In this document: in pieces, positions 22,412 through 36,400 of the stretch
Layout: each line of letters starts with the position of its first letter
Numbering within the stretch: position 1 is the first letter of the stretch
From: Tipula vernalis
Taxonomy: Eukaryota > Arthropoda > Insecta > Diptera > Tipulidae
Direction of reading: 5' to 3'
DNA: 64,000 nt
Assembly: GCA_958295665.1 (NCBI GenBank)
Contig: OY282559.1
Location: 434,001 to 498,000, forward strand
The notes under the pieces: generated by a model
Told to the model about the DNA's origin: nothing
The model's input: only the letters and a program-made list of their open reading frames with translations
The model's database searches: none
Program-made: the position numbers and the translations under genes

Positions 22412-22768
22412 ATGTGTATTAACTTAACAATACGAGCTTTTGAGTTGTTGATCGAAGGACTGCAACAAGACGTTATTAACCAAAGAACAAAAATTGTGAT
22501 CTCGCGTAAATTAGGTCTCTTCTTTCAAAAAGTAGACATACAAATTTGTGAACTACCAAAATACCTTGAAACTCAAAAGCTAAAAGAATGCAAAAGCCGA
22601 GACAAGCTATCGTTAAAATCAATTATAACCTTTGAAATTGATTTGCTAACGAAACGAAAAACCAACTTGTATAGGGAAAGGTATCCCCTAACTGAAAACA
22701 TTAGAATGAAACTAAACCGGCCTCTAGGCCCGGCAACAATTTTAGTACATAAGTCCGTGAGGTGTTAA
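22412..22768 (+). CDS. Unrecognised 118-codon open frame
   Basis: I do not recognise this product. The frame encodes a basic, Leu/Ile/Lys-rich polypeptide (MCINLTIRAFELLIEGLQQD at the start) with no signal peptide, membrane segment or motif I know. It ends at a TAA at 22766-22768, just before a perfect 13-bp stem. It sits in a transposon-rich stretch, so a fragment of an unidentified mobile element is as likely as a gene, and a chance frame is possible in AT-rich DNA. No splice sites or homologous neighbour support it. Confidence 0.2.
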   Translation: MCINLTIRAFELLIEGLQQDVINQRTKIVISRKLGLFFQKVDIQICELPKYLETQKLKECKSRDKLSLKSIITFEIDLLTKRKTNLYRERYPLTENIRMKLNRPLGPATILVHKSVRC

Positions 22769-22814
22769 CCGATATGGATATTTGAAACGTCGATTGACCG
22801 CGATGAGATCTACC

Positions 22815-22846
22815 AAATCATCCCATACTAATATATGGGATGATTT
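22815..22846. repeat. Perfect 13-bp inverted repeat (hairpin)
   Basis: AAATCATCCCATA at 22815-22827 is mirrored by TATGGGATGATTT at 22834-22846 around the loop CTAATA. No function can be assigned. Confidence 0.8.
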
Positions 22847-23419
22847 TTTGATCTAATAAAAAATAGTAAAAAATAAAAATGGTAAATTGAAAAATTAAAC
22901 ATGCAAATTCATACCAAGCATTTGAGACTATAATAATGGAAACGAGCACAACAGGAGCAACAAGAGAGCGATACAAAAGACCCGGCAGAATGTAGGAATA
23001 AGCAAGTTCCATGAGTTCTGTGGCTGATTTTTTTGTGAACTGTTCAATCTTATAATAAATAAAATACATAATATATATAACAATCATTTTACTCATTTTA
23101 CCTAAAATTGTCATCGCTGGCCAAGGCATTCTGCGTCTCTCCCACGCTCACTTCACTAGTGAACCACAACGTTTTGATTTTATTCTACTAAACACGACTT
23201 TTATAAAGGTTAAATAACAGCACTCTAAGAATGTGTCGCCATTTTGTTGTTTATTTCAAAGTGTTTTCTAAAATGTGGTTTGATTTCAAGATCATTTCAA
23301 CAATCATCAAATAAAATTCGTCAACGGATAATTTTAAATACACTGTACTTTACGCTATTTATATATTGGTTCAAATTACAATTACTTTATTAGGTAAATA
23401 CAAAGTGAAATATTCTCTA

Positions 23420-24049
23420 CGAAAGGGTAGGCCGATTTCCACCATGTGAATAGTAATTAAAAAATTATTGCGGTGGAATGATTGATTTTTTTATCGGCGG
23501 TATATATCAATTCGTTTTTCGAAATTTAGGGTGACATCCTGGCATAATTGCTCCTCTATTCCACCAATATGCTTTATTATCCCGTCCTTTAGCTATTGAA
23601 TTGTTGCTGGCTTATTTATTGGCGTAGACCTTACTTTTGAGATAACCCCAAATCGCACGATCTCGGTGGCCAATTGACCTCGCTGTTTCGCGAGATAATG
23701 CGTCCCGGGAACATCTCATGTAATAAAGCCATTGTTGCATTGGCTGTGTGGCATCGTTTTGTTGAAACCACATATCGTCCACATCCTTATCACACAATTC
23801 GGGCCATAACAAGGAGCAATTATGCCAGGATGCCCGAGAGGAACAATTGTGCCAGGATATCATTCTAAATTTGAAAAAACGGATTGTTATGTCCCATCGA
23901 AGCCATTGTGAACATTTGGTCGATATTACCTTTCACACATAATTGTTATCGATCAATAAGCATGATTCAATAAAGACATGAAAATCATTCCAACGCAATA
24001 ACTTTTTATTTACTATTCACATGGTGAAACTCTTATTGGCCAGCCTTTG
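23420..24049 (-). mobile_element. Tc1/mariner-superfamily deletion derivative with long TIRs and TA target sites
   Basis: The element is 630 bp with inverted ends of about 60 bp. The shared arm includes CACCATGTGAATAGTAA and TTATTGCG.TGGAATGA. TA flanks it on both sides (23418-23419 and 24050-24051). On the minus strand 23863-23612 a frame carries DDMWFQQNDAT, the second catalytic Asp region of an IS630/Tc1/mariner transposase, and WGYLKSKVYANK, which follows the third acidic residue. The part between is degraded. The first third of the transposase is missing, so it cannot move by itself. Confidence 0.85.
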
Positions 24050-24445
24050 TAATATAATAATTATTTTTTCCACTGTAATTAATAATTATTCAAACATTTA
24101 TTTATTTATCATTTAGATATTGAATTATTTGTTTTCTTTTTTTATATAATAAAAATAAATAGCTAGACATACAAAATAATATTTATAAATATAAAAGCTT
24201 AATATTTTATATCAACATAAATTACAAGCAAAAAAAACGTTTTTTAAACTTTTTTGAGATTTAATTAATATAATAATAAAAAAATAATTATAAAAAATAT
24301 ATTTACAATTTGCTATACAGAGAGCGAGTGGTAAAAACTAAAAACTATATAAAACAAAATGATAATTAATTAGAGTTAATTAATTAGAACTTAAGATTAA
24401 TAAAAGATTTTCGACATTTTGCTGTTGTATGCTGCACAATTTAGT
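24050..24445 (-). other. Unc-76 3' UTR region
   Basis: AT-rich sequence downstream of the Unc-76 stop codon (24446-24448). Several TTTATT strings (AATAAA on the gene strand) occur, for example around 24101-24106. No other gene is seen. Confidence 0.4.
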
Positions 24446-27400
24446 CTATGTTGGACATAATACTTTAAGGATGTAATCCGTTAAAAGTGTGGGAACGGTT
24501 GGATTGTCCTCGTTAATTGCTTTCAAAACTGAAAATAAAAATTTAGAAAAAATTAACGATCAAACAATTTAATTTTGAAAGGAAGTTCTCGTTTTTTATC
24601 TTTAATGAATTAGGTACTGAAGTATTCCATTATACTATCACTATGAGGTACGTAACCGAAACTCGATATATTATCAAAAATTTATTACGTATAGGTTAAA
24701 CGCGAATTAAAATGAACATTATACAATTTGACAATTGCTATGTTTTGTTATCCACTATTCGCAGCAACCTATCGAGAGCCTGATATTAAAGTGACTCCCA
24801 TTTTTACATAAAGTTCTCGCTGTGCAACTGCATTAAAAATTATAGTTACTAGTTATTGAAAATTGACTGCTCCGCATAGCATCTATCGGGCCGCTAATAA
24901 AAAACGCACCAAAGGTTAATAAGCCTGATGTTTGTACTTTATTCAGTGTGGCCTTAGCCTTATTAAGTCATGCATGAATTTGCCTAGCCCAGCCTATTCT
25001 TGATATTTTGCTTTAATTGTTTCTTTGCCTATTTCAATAAACGTCGCACAATTTAAATTGATGACTCGTTTGTAAAGAACAACAAAGGAAAAAATATTTT
25101 CTTTTGCTTAGTACGTTTTCTGTATTTCTTTGGTAGCCTACTTATTAAATTATGTGCTGTTTAGAAAGACAGTTTAGAAATATTTCTACTCACTTTTTAT
25201 TAAAATTTGTAGTGTTTGATTATCCGGTGGACCACTATCTAAACTATACGGGATAACGGTCGTTAAATATTTAGGATCCAAGCCGCTTGGTTGTTTACTG
25301 CCACCCTTTTGTTTACCACGTTTCTTCTCCACATGATACTGTCGCCTACGATTTTGCACAGCCAACAAAAGTGAAATAAAAGTGTTTTTTAATTCCTTCT
25401 CGTATTCAAATTCATCACGTAAAGCTAATTCAGAAATTAATGTTTCAGAAAATTCTCGTATTAAAACTTCCATTTCCATATATAATTCGTTTAGTTGACC
25501 GATAGTTAGGGCACGTAATTCTTCACGGAAAAATAAGAAATAATTAGAAAAAACAAGATTACCTAGGAACATATGATATTTTTAATGTTTTTACTTACTG
25601 TCTTCATAAAGTGGCGAACCCAAAACTTCTTTAGCCTTTTCTAAAACTTCCGATACGATAATATCATCATCTGGTGTTGTCTCATCCATAATATCGTCGA
25701 TTTCTTTGATGACCTCTTCGGCAGTTTTGATCGGTTCATTTTCCTACAAATATAAAGAAGGCAAAAAAAAAAAAAACAAAGAGAAAACCAAAAATCAAAC
25801 AAAAACAAAAAATAATGGAAAAATGGAGAAAAATCACTCGCATAATTTATACATTAGCCATTAATAGTTAAATCGAAGCATAGTAAAGTGTTTAAAAGCA
25901 ATCAACTTACTGTATGTAATCCGCCCAATATTAATGTATGCATGTCCAAATCATTGGCGACCGCTTCATCTTCCGAACTTAAATCGTTAATATCATCATC
26001 GGGTGTTTGTGCTGGACGTCGGCCTAAATTTAATGTGGGCATATGCATTTGACGACTATGTGATTTTGACCAATCAATTGGTAATATATTGCCAAAATTA
26101 CCTGTTATTGTCCACCACATTCTAGAAAACGGAAACAAACATATTACTTATAATAAAGTTTACTAAGCGGAAAATTTTCTCCTAGCTTTTGACAAGTACA
26201 GTTTAGAAAATCTGTGCATTTAAATTTATTTACATAATACACAAAACCCTTATTAGCTCTGAATCAAAAATATTCTCACCTAGTTAAAATGAAAATTTAA
26301 AACTGTTCAAATTCTAAATAAAAGTTTTTCTGCACGAGTTTGGACAAAAATTAAAATAATATTAGTTTTTAAATTTACCCTAGATCTTGTTTCAAGATAC
26401 TATTCCGTCCAAAATTGTTTGACTAGTTAATGGAACATTTATCGGAACTGAATAATTTACCACCAGGAAACAAAATGTGAACATCATCATATTCCATATG
26501 GCCATTGAACTCTGGAGAACTGTGTTATGTTCAGATTAGTCTATTTTTACGTTAAACTGATAATATGGAACAAATGTTTTTTTATTAGGATGAAGTAATA
26601 TTTCTTGTTGATGATAATTTAGTCGGTACTGAATTCGCTCTTTAGCACAATAATGTTCCCGTACACAAGAAGAATCATTGCCACGAAATTATTTAAAAAT
26701 CTTGAATATACTTAGTTACCTCGACCAGGGTAGAACAGTATAAATCCAAATTCAAACGTAAAATCGAATATTTGTTATAGTAAATATTGTACTGTGTATT
26801 GAATTTGAACTTTGTGCAACATATCCTAAATAGATTATTTTGGTTGAATCGGTCATTATGGAACCAAAGAGAACACAAAAAGAAAAACTTCTTTTTGTCT
26901 CTAATTAACGTGATTTATATTTTGTGTGACTCTTATCTAGCTTGACTCTTATCTAGCTAACTAAAGAGTACGACAATGTTATAATAATTCCGAGTTCTAT
27001 TTCAAATCATAGTAACAGAAAATATAAAAAATTTGGTGTTATTATTTGACAGTTTACGTCATCTTGTTTTCTGCGAACTGAGTTTTATAAATAAATATTT
27101 TTCGTAAAAATTGAAATATGTATCTGTATGTGCCTTTTTTAGAGGACCAGTGTCGAATATTCTAATTTAACTCATTGAATTTATCCCCTAAAACACTTTA
27201 TCTAATAAATCTAACAAAGTGTTTAAATTAATTACACTGTGATAAAAAAATAATAAGAATTTTTAAATAAAACATAAACGGTTTATTATTCTTTCAAATT
27301 TATTTAATCCCCTTCAAAGTAATCCTCTTCGGGTAGAATACAATTATGCCAACGTTTTTTCCAACCTTCGAAACAGTTATTAAAGCCGATTTCCAGAATG

Positions 27401-30400
27401 GCCTTCAAAACCTTCTTCTATTCGGCTTGTATCTCTGCAATCGGGTCAAAACCATGTCCCGTAAGCGATTTTTTTGAGCTTCGGGAATAGCCAGAAGTCA
27501 GACGGAGCTAAATCAGGCGAAAGGGGCGGTTACGGAACGACACGGGTCGAATTTTTCACCAAATAGTCACGTACAACCAATGCAGTATGAGATGGCGCAG
27601 CAACCGATATTTGCATGATGTCAACAAGATATCAAACTGTCAATCGACCATTTTTGAGCACCAAATAATTGACTTTCATGACGTGGTGTTCATCGGTAGA
27701 GGTCGAAGGGTGGTAAGGAGGTACATCGTCTTCAACGCGTTCTTTGCCTTCTTTGAACAACTTATACTTATCAAAAGCACTCGCTCTGGAATGCATTGTC
27801 ACCAAAAGCCTTTTCCAACGTTCCGGAAGCCGAAATTCCATTTTTGAATTTTAAATCGAAAAGTGATCTCTTTAAAAAAAAAAATAAACAAGCGTACCTC
27901 ATTAACTACTGAAGGCACTGACACGAAATTTGACAGCCCCGTGCCATTTAAATGGAAGAGTCTTGCTACTTATTGATCACAGTAGTGAACAGACCGGATA
28001 TTAAATTAAATCCTCAATTGATCCCGCCTAATAAATATAAAAGTTTAGATGTGTACGTTTATCAAATGATAGCGAAATGACACTATTTAATGCTTGGAAT
28101 TACACAAATTCGAAGCAAGCATTACAAATTTATAAGTAAGGTGAATTTAAATGCAAGATACCTATACATTTAGTTGTTAACATATTCATATGGGAGTTTA
28201 TTTTCGTTAGGATCCACAATTTAATTATGGTGAGGAAGTTGAAAATTATCACATTAACTTTAATTCTACGCAACGACAGGAGGTGACAAAGTATGTTTTG
28301 CAATCTTTTTCGAACACGAAGTGCACTGATTATAATAAGTTCGTCTTATGATGCGATAGCCCAATGGGACATTATTCCTATTATCTCTTTGCCCACGAGT
28401 GCCAAACAACGTTTTATCGACTTGTGTTAAATAAATTTCATAAATTAATAAGAATAGTTCCATTTTGTGATTTCTAACGACAGCAACTAACAACTAAATC
28501 ATTTCACCAATTTTCCATCAAAATATAAATTATCAGAACTTTCTGATAGAACTTCCGCTATCTAATAAAATGGTCAAATCGATAATTTGATCGTTTCATA
28601 TTCTGCATATTATAAAAAAAGTTTTATTTACCATAATTTTAATAGTTCATTAGTCATTACGTATCTCAAAAGTTGGTATATTCGAACGCCGCCTTTGGTC
28701 TTACAATATATTGGCGTTACATTATTATAATGTGTAATTTGAGCAACCTAAGATATACCTTTAGATCAGGAAATAAATTATTAAAAAAAAAAATTTAAAT
28801 CTGAAGGGAGTACGTTTAAAGTCTTTTATTAAAATTTAAATTTGTCAGATAATTAAATTAGTGAAAGAGAATAATGACCACATATTCTCAGCACAGGAAG
28901 GAGGGTTTCAGAGCTATTTACCGCCTAAATACGGAATAATAATAGCAGCAATGAAAGATAGATGCTAAGAAATTCACCCCCGCTGGAAGTGTCCATTTTG
29001 TGGCTTTTGCTTAGACGATGCGTATGTAAACAAAAATTACAGCTATTAACAGCTCTTAAATAAATCAAGAATGTTTTGGAGATTTTAGCCAAGTTGTGCT
29101 CGATATGTCTCCTTTTAAATTGATTTTATGATCGACTTCATGGTTGTCATAATATCCCCCACATTTTAAATATTATAATATTTTGTTTATATTAAACCAT
29201 TTTTAAACGAATTATATGTATATGTACATGATGTCATTCATGCATTTGTCATCATCGTGTGAATTATTTTATGTGGGATCACATTTTCATTTTTGAGGTC
29301 GTTTCTTTTACAAATGGGTCAATTTTGTAGTCTAACTCTGCTGCATTAAAAACAATCAAATTTAGTCAGCGAAATTAATGTAACAATATAACTTCACAAT
29401 ATCATATACACGTTCCGTATTGTTGTAAATCCACCGTATAAATCAATTTATTTTGATCTTTGGAAGAATTAAACAATGTTTTCTGTTAAGCATTTTGTTT
29501 TTCCGCGAAGTCGAAAAAACTTTTTAGAAAGTAGCTTCATCTGTCGACAAAACTTCGCTTATCGTTATTTTCATTTATAACAAGAAAAATTTTGGTGTTT
29601 TTGATTTTTTTAAAAAATAAATTGCTTAAATCGAAAGCTCTTTGAAATTTTAAGCTGTGTATGTAAATCGATTTACGTAGCTACTTCTTGAAGAAAAATT
29701 AAAAATATTTAGAAAAAAATTATAAAATATGTGCTAAAACATAAAATCAGAGGAAATATGTCAAAATATGTGATTATGCAAAATATTTGGTAACATATTT
29801 TTGGTTTGGATTTCGCACAAAATATATTTTTTACCTAAGAATTGTAAGGCTTATACCCTAGACAGGACTGTGGTTTAATAAATCCGATTTAGCTAAAACT
29901 CGTTTAAGTATTCTCTTCAAAAATAAATGGATTAGCTAAAATCGAGGTTGACACACTGCGACTAATCTCGAAAAATTCACTATCAGTTTTATTAAATCGC
30001 AGTGTGTCAAGGGTATAACAATCGCTATAACAACCAAATAGTTTAGTGGTTAAGTACAAAGACCTAAGATGCTCTTGATTTCGAACCATACAGGGTGAAT
30101 TAGAAGATGAACACATCTGAAGAAGGTAAGTCATTGATGAAAGCAAAACGTGATAGTATTGAGAGGCTAGAAAAAGAGATACAACGACAAACAAACGAGA
30201 GACCCACTTAATTAATAATTTTAATAATCTTGTTGTTGTTAATTTTTTTTATCTTTCATTATACACGTAATTAAGTGAGTAGTTTTCCACGTTATAAGAG
30301 TCGGTTCCAACCTCTAAGGTAAGCCTTAGATACGGCGCTAAAAACCCTTATATATAAAAGTACATACAACATAAAAATCAAACGAATTTTCATATGAATA

Positions 30401-33400
30401 TATGTACGTTCGCCAATTTTGTAAAGAATTTCGTATTTCGAACAAACAACTCAAAATTTATGTTAAATATCTTTTAATTTATTTCTTATTATTGTAAATT
30501 TTTAAACACAAGCAAAAAAAACACATTACTCCATATTCGTTTACATATTTATATGTATAAGCACAGACAAAGATAGTGTAAACACAATCTTGAGAAAATA
30601 TTATCAACAAACACAAATGCATAATAATATATGCTTTTATTATAGATAAAGTCACACATATACGGTCATTTAATTTGTAACAAAATTGCGTTCTTATCAA
30701 TGATTCATATGAAATGAAAATTATGCTAACGATTAAATCAGCGCACAAAAAGATTGCTTTCGAAGCGAATTTAACTCGTTAACTAAAAGACATACAAAGT
30801 TATCTGAAGGTATCGAGATTTTTGTAAAACGAGACTACAGGAAAATCGCTTTTAAGCATCTCAATTCAAGCAAAACTAGAGCTAGCGAGAGAGGTGGCTT
30901 ATATCGCAGCTGTTGATATCTGTCTGTAAACAGATTGTAATTCGAAAAGTACTCCTCCAATTTTCATGAAACAAAGACAGACTAACAGACCCTGACAAGA
31001 TACGATAAAAAGATAAGGCTTAAATCTGTAGGCAGATGCGCACTACTTTCAACTAATAGTAATTTTATTTTGCGCAGTCTTATTGAAAATATTTTTGTTG
31101 TATAAGAAATATTTTATCAAAGCCAAAGTTAGTAATGATACAGGAGCATTGTTGAAATGCCGGTAATGCCATTACATCTTGTAATTTCTTTCCCCATTTT
31201 TTTATTGTTCCGGTGAGAAAATAATTTAATGATTTTTAAAAAATAGTTGCGGAAAGAGCATACGGTACATTTTAAAACTCTATTTCAAAAATGGAGGAAA
31301 AGCCATTACAGGATGTAATCGCATTACCGGTATCTCAACAATGCCGTTTATCAATAAAAGTAAAATAATATACTTTATTAAAACTTTGGTTTATTGACTT
31401 TTCCATAATAAAATTTCTTTTCCATATACTTCCCATACAAAATCATCAAATACAACAGAAGTGTTTTAAACAAATTGATTTGCTTCATATTTTCTTCATA
31501 GATATTTAGTTTTGTCAATCTATCAAACGTACTGTTTTTCCCATCGGCTGCACCAATACTATAATAAAGAAGTATAAACAAAACTTTTATATTACGTAAT
31601 AATTGGAGTTTTCTTTTTTTTTTCGCTGGCGCTACATTCCATAGAGGGATTTGGCCGCTTCATGATGAAGTTTCATAATCATTTTTGGTTTAACGGATAA
31701 TGAGTGATTAATTCATTGATCCTACATTAATGATCCTACATTAACCAGCCGTGATTTTTTCATCACCCGCCGGAAATTGAACCTGGCACCTCCGTATAGC
31801 TTGAAGCTGTGCTACCGGGGCGGCCTAATTAAACTTGCATGTATAACATTTTTGTTGGTTGAATATCATTAAAAAAAATCTGTTTTATATACACAGTGTG
31901 TTTTATATATGTGTACATATATACAAACAAAATCCTTTTCATTCATTCACATGCAAAATAATAGTATATTATACACCAAGGTTGAGAGGTATGCTATTAT
32001 AGCCCGAGCGAGTTTATAACCCGAGATGCAGAGCCTTTTTGTTTTTTGAATTGGTTTTATAAAATGAAAAAAACGAAAACGCAATACAGAGTCGTGTCGA
32101 TTGTCGATCGACTCTTGGATCATAATAGGGGTGATTGTCTCTACTTCCTCTTCGTCTTCACAATCAAAACCTAGTCGCATGCCTGCCTATGAGACAGTGT
32201 TCTGTAATCACTCCAACAACCATACTGACCTGATACCGCTGAAGAGAGATCAGCTGTTTAGACCTCGCTAAATCTAACTTTGGCCAGAGCTGCCGAGTTA
32301 TTACAGATGAGGTATTATTTGACCATCTGTCGTTCATCAACTTACTAGCTTCTTCCTGAGGCAGTAGTTTACATACCGCAAGGGGTATTTCTACCCCTAT
32401 TCCCTTGGTCGTAGTCGATCGGAGTGATAATATAAGAGAATGCAACGTAATATGATGTTTGTTACTTCAAACGACGATTATCGCATCGATCGACTAAGAT
32501 AATACCAACATTTGATTGTCGGTACAAGTGACAAGTGGCACGACTAAGCCAATAGGGGAACTTACTTTTACATTTATAGGGGAAAGTCGCCTAAGTTGTA
32601 CCGGCCTTTAAATCATATCTCAATGATTTCAAAAGTACTTTTTCCGTCATAGAAATGGCACAGTGTATAGTTATACTGCTCGGTTGTACTGATGCGCGTA
32701 GGCAGTGCGCATCTGCGTTTCAATGCGTTTAGAATGTTTCTGGTAAACAAATTCATTTATAGTCGTTTGAGTGTAATTTTCGTCTGGTGTGTGGAAGCTC
32801 CTAAGGTAAGAAAATACTAGTTAAACACATTTTGGTTTTTTAGTATATCTAGCAGTTTTGTGAAAGATTTTCAAAATAGTTTTGGGGTTTTATGAATTGA
32901 CATGCACGCTGTGTCTTATCTTTTACCCACCTAAGCTTCCTAAGTCGTACCACCGGTTCTCCGTAAAAGATTGATCTCAAAAATAAAGAAGATATGAAGC
33001 AAAATTCTGTTAAACGTAAATTACAAAAAGAGGATTGTAAAACGGAAAAGTGAAAACAACGTTTGGTTTTGTAAAATATGCAATGATATCCGTGAAGAAA
33101 ACATGATTCAATGTTTAAAATGCAAGTCTTGGATTTATGATGTGTGCGGCGGAGTTACAAAAAAAAAACAAAAAAATATGTTTGTATTGACTGTAAATGA
33201 AGATATATGTAGTTATGTTAATAAAATATACTTGTTTAAACCATATATTTATTTAATTTTAGCTTGAGGTATGACTTAAGAAGTAGGTAGTACCACTTAA
33301 GGTACTGGTTTCCTTAGTCGTACCGATTTCAATTGTTTTAATTTTTTGAGTTTAGAGAAAATGTGCGCAGACTATCTAATTTTTTGCAATAAATAAAAGC

Positions 33401-36400
33401 AGGGTTTACTAAGATCTTAAATGATACTCATAAGTATGTGTTCACTAATATATTCTCTGATTTCTGAAGACGTTTTTTTAAGGAGTACGACTTCAGCAAC
33501 CTTACCCTACCCAATAATTTACAGTTCATATTCATAAAGGAAGATGGCGAATACGAAATAGAATGAAATGAATTTTATTGCTGCAACATTTCTGGTTAAA
33601 ATAAATGTTTTACCAATTACCTTAAAATAATTGGTTTATAAATTCAAGTCGTACAAGACGTTGCCTTTTTTAAAAACCCTACGAATATATTCTCATTCGC
33701 TAAACTCATTTAATTCTCTTTAAATTAATTGCATCATTAAACCAAATTCGTCACTCTTGTAATTAAATAAATTCAAAACCATAATAATCTCAAAAATACA
33801 TAATTTTAGGTGATTCATTAAAGATTACACATCTTAATAACGATCTAAATACAAACATTTCTTAAACATTTTGGTATTTCTTTAAAGAATTATTTATAGA
33901 TCGTTCGTAGTGATGTGTGAAAATATGTGTGTTTATAAAAAAAAAAAAAATAGAGCAAAACACATCGAAACCCATCGTCTTCCTTATATTCATTTGTATC
34001 AGTAGATTCCAGTTTCTTCAGTATTCAAAGAAAAAAAGAGCATAAATTGGATTGGATTAATAATAAGAAAACCGCTAAATCAAATGAGGATTACAAATTG
34101 GAGAATATGGTAAGTATTTTTTCATTATCAATTTTGTTGAAATAATATTATACAACAGGTTTGTATGTATATATGTATGTAGCTCTCTAATTTACAGAGA
34201 AAGGTGTTTTTGATTGAAACTTAAACTAAAAAATGTCCAATTTAATATATAATAATAAAACTAAACGGTTTTTACAGGTCATTGCTCTCAAACCAGCACT
34301 ATTCCTTCCGGATCAGCACGCAGAATGTAATCGAGGAAATTGGCCATCTTAAGCCAAATAATCCTTTTCCCATATCTTTATTTAGCGAATAATTATATGC
34401 AGACTCATTCATTCTTTATTCCCATGTTTAGTGATAATGCAAATATAATTAAAACTTTGTATATTTTTATCAATTTCGTTTCGTGTTTTTATGTTCTGTA
34501 TTTTGTTAGTTTACTATGATGTGATGAATAAGGTCAAAATTATAATGAATTAGTTGATAGTTTTTGTTAGTTCTAATTAACTAAATTGAATATAATTTTA
34601 GTTAGAACGCGTTTTTATGTCAAATTGATGTCATGTTTGTGATGTGGTGTGTAACTGTTACTGAGTTTAGTCCGTAGATAGTATAATACTATTTTGCAAT
34701 CCGGTGTAAAACCAATGTTTTGGTAGTATAATATCAAAAATAAAATATAGTATTTCGATTTGATAGCTATCAAATTTTAAAACCTATTAGGAAGAGGAAA
34801 ATTTATGACAGTGTATTGTTGATAAATTAGTCTAGAAAGATTTACAATTTGTATTCCGAAGTTATACTCTTTCATTATTTTTTTTTAGTTTTCTGTTTTT
34901 TATGGATATTTTAAGCGGTGTAAAACCGACTATGGTGGATAGTAAAATAGTATTACTTACTATTAATACATTATACTCATATCGTATCAAAAACGTCGTG
35001 TCACCGGGTACTCATTTTAATACAAATAAAACGATTAATCTATTTTGAGACACCCATTAAAACCGTCTATTAAATTAAAATCTTCATAAATCTTTCCCCA
35101 TATTTATGTCACTCGCGACAACGCAAGCACAAGGCAGAAGAACACCTAAATAATAAACGAAACCTATTAACAGTCATGTCCCGGGCTCATATTTATAAAA
35201 ATGTTGAGACACCCCTTCTAACAATGTGTTAACACGAAAACCGTAATAACTTTTGAAATTTCTACATAGATTTTTAAAGTTAAAAATTATTTAAATTCAA
35301 ATGAAATTGGTTTGGCTTCCCTACATGTGTATAATTATTCAAAAGAAAGTCTTATTTTTAGATCTTGCGTGCTGCTACTTATATTTTTATGTGTACCTAC
35401 TAACATTGGTATTGAAAATATAGTTTGTTCACGTTCACTTTGTACTCGTTACCTAAATGCAACTTTGTATATTTTGTTTAAGTCTATGCCACCAATCGCG
35501 ATGACATTTTAATTAATTTGTGTAGATGTTTTATATTGACATTATTATTGATCTTCTGTCAACAATTGTCGGTGATTCGTTTAATTTACTCTTCTCCTCC
35601 TATGAAACATGCTTTTTATGATCTTAATTATTATTCCAATGCATAATATTAAATCAATTAAGTTATTTAAATTTAGTTAAATTATTTACGTTTTTAAAAG
35701 TGCTTTTATAATTAGATATATTGTGCTATTAATTTAAAAATTAAATAATTAAAGTGATCCAATTATAAATACATAGGTTTCGCGTGTGCTTTTGGAAAAT
35801 TTATCGAATAAATATAGAGGCCATTCTCATCTCTTATAAATTTCTTAGTCCCACAAATCGTACGGAACTCTATCTAGAAGATCGAAAAGAGCCATTTACA
35901 GTTTAAATAAAATATTATTATATTTACACAGAGCAACAATAAAGCGTTTTTGTTTAAAAGGGATTATATTTATAGGTTAACCAGTTTGACATTTTTCAGT
36001 TTTATACAACTTACCTTGGCTGAATTTGACTGAACTCTATAACTTTGACATATTGTAATGCTTTCAAAGATTGGACCGAAAAGTCATCATCTTTATTAAT
36101 CATTTGTTGATTTATCGCATGAAATTCTCGATTCAAATCACTAGATAAACTCTCACTAGATAAAATGTTAGGTCTGAAATAGATAAATTAGAGAGAATGG
36201 ATCAACTTTATTTTGTGTGACTGGTTTATTGCGCGCGACTCAAAAAATTAAAGTTGAGATACTTAATTCGAACAAATAAATATTTTTATAAACTTCTTTC
36301 AATTTCGAAATACTCGGTTACTCTGAAATCGGGATTTAGAATGCAAAAGTCGAATTGAAAATTTTACGCCCGATTTCGGAGTCATCTAGAATCGAACTTG

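Noticed and set aside
22815..22846. Rho-independent-terminator-like hairpin followed by T-rich sequence
   Set aside because: The window is eukaryotic nuclear DNA, so a bacterial-type terminator is not meaningful; kept only as an inverted repeat.
22818..23129. 103-codon hydrophobic minus-strand frame starting MPWPAMTIL
   Set aside because: I considered a small mitochondrial membrane protein with a spliced first exon, but no downstream exon could be matched and the body is AT-driven Ile/Tyr/Phe.
29904..30194. 96-codon minus-strand frame, with a plus-strand coiled-coil-like frame opposite (EEGKSLMKAKRDSIERLEKE)
   Set aside because: The plus frame looks codon-like but is only about 34 codons, with no splice sites or homology that I can support.
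31747..31828. Functional tRNA gene
   Set aside because: Internal promoter boxes are present, but a cloverleaf cannot be closed, and the unit continues into a SINE body with poly(A).
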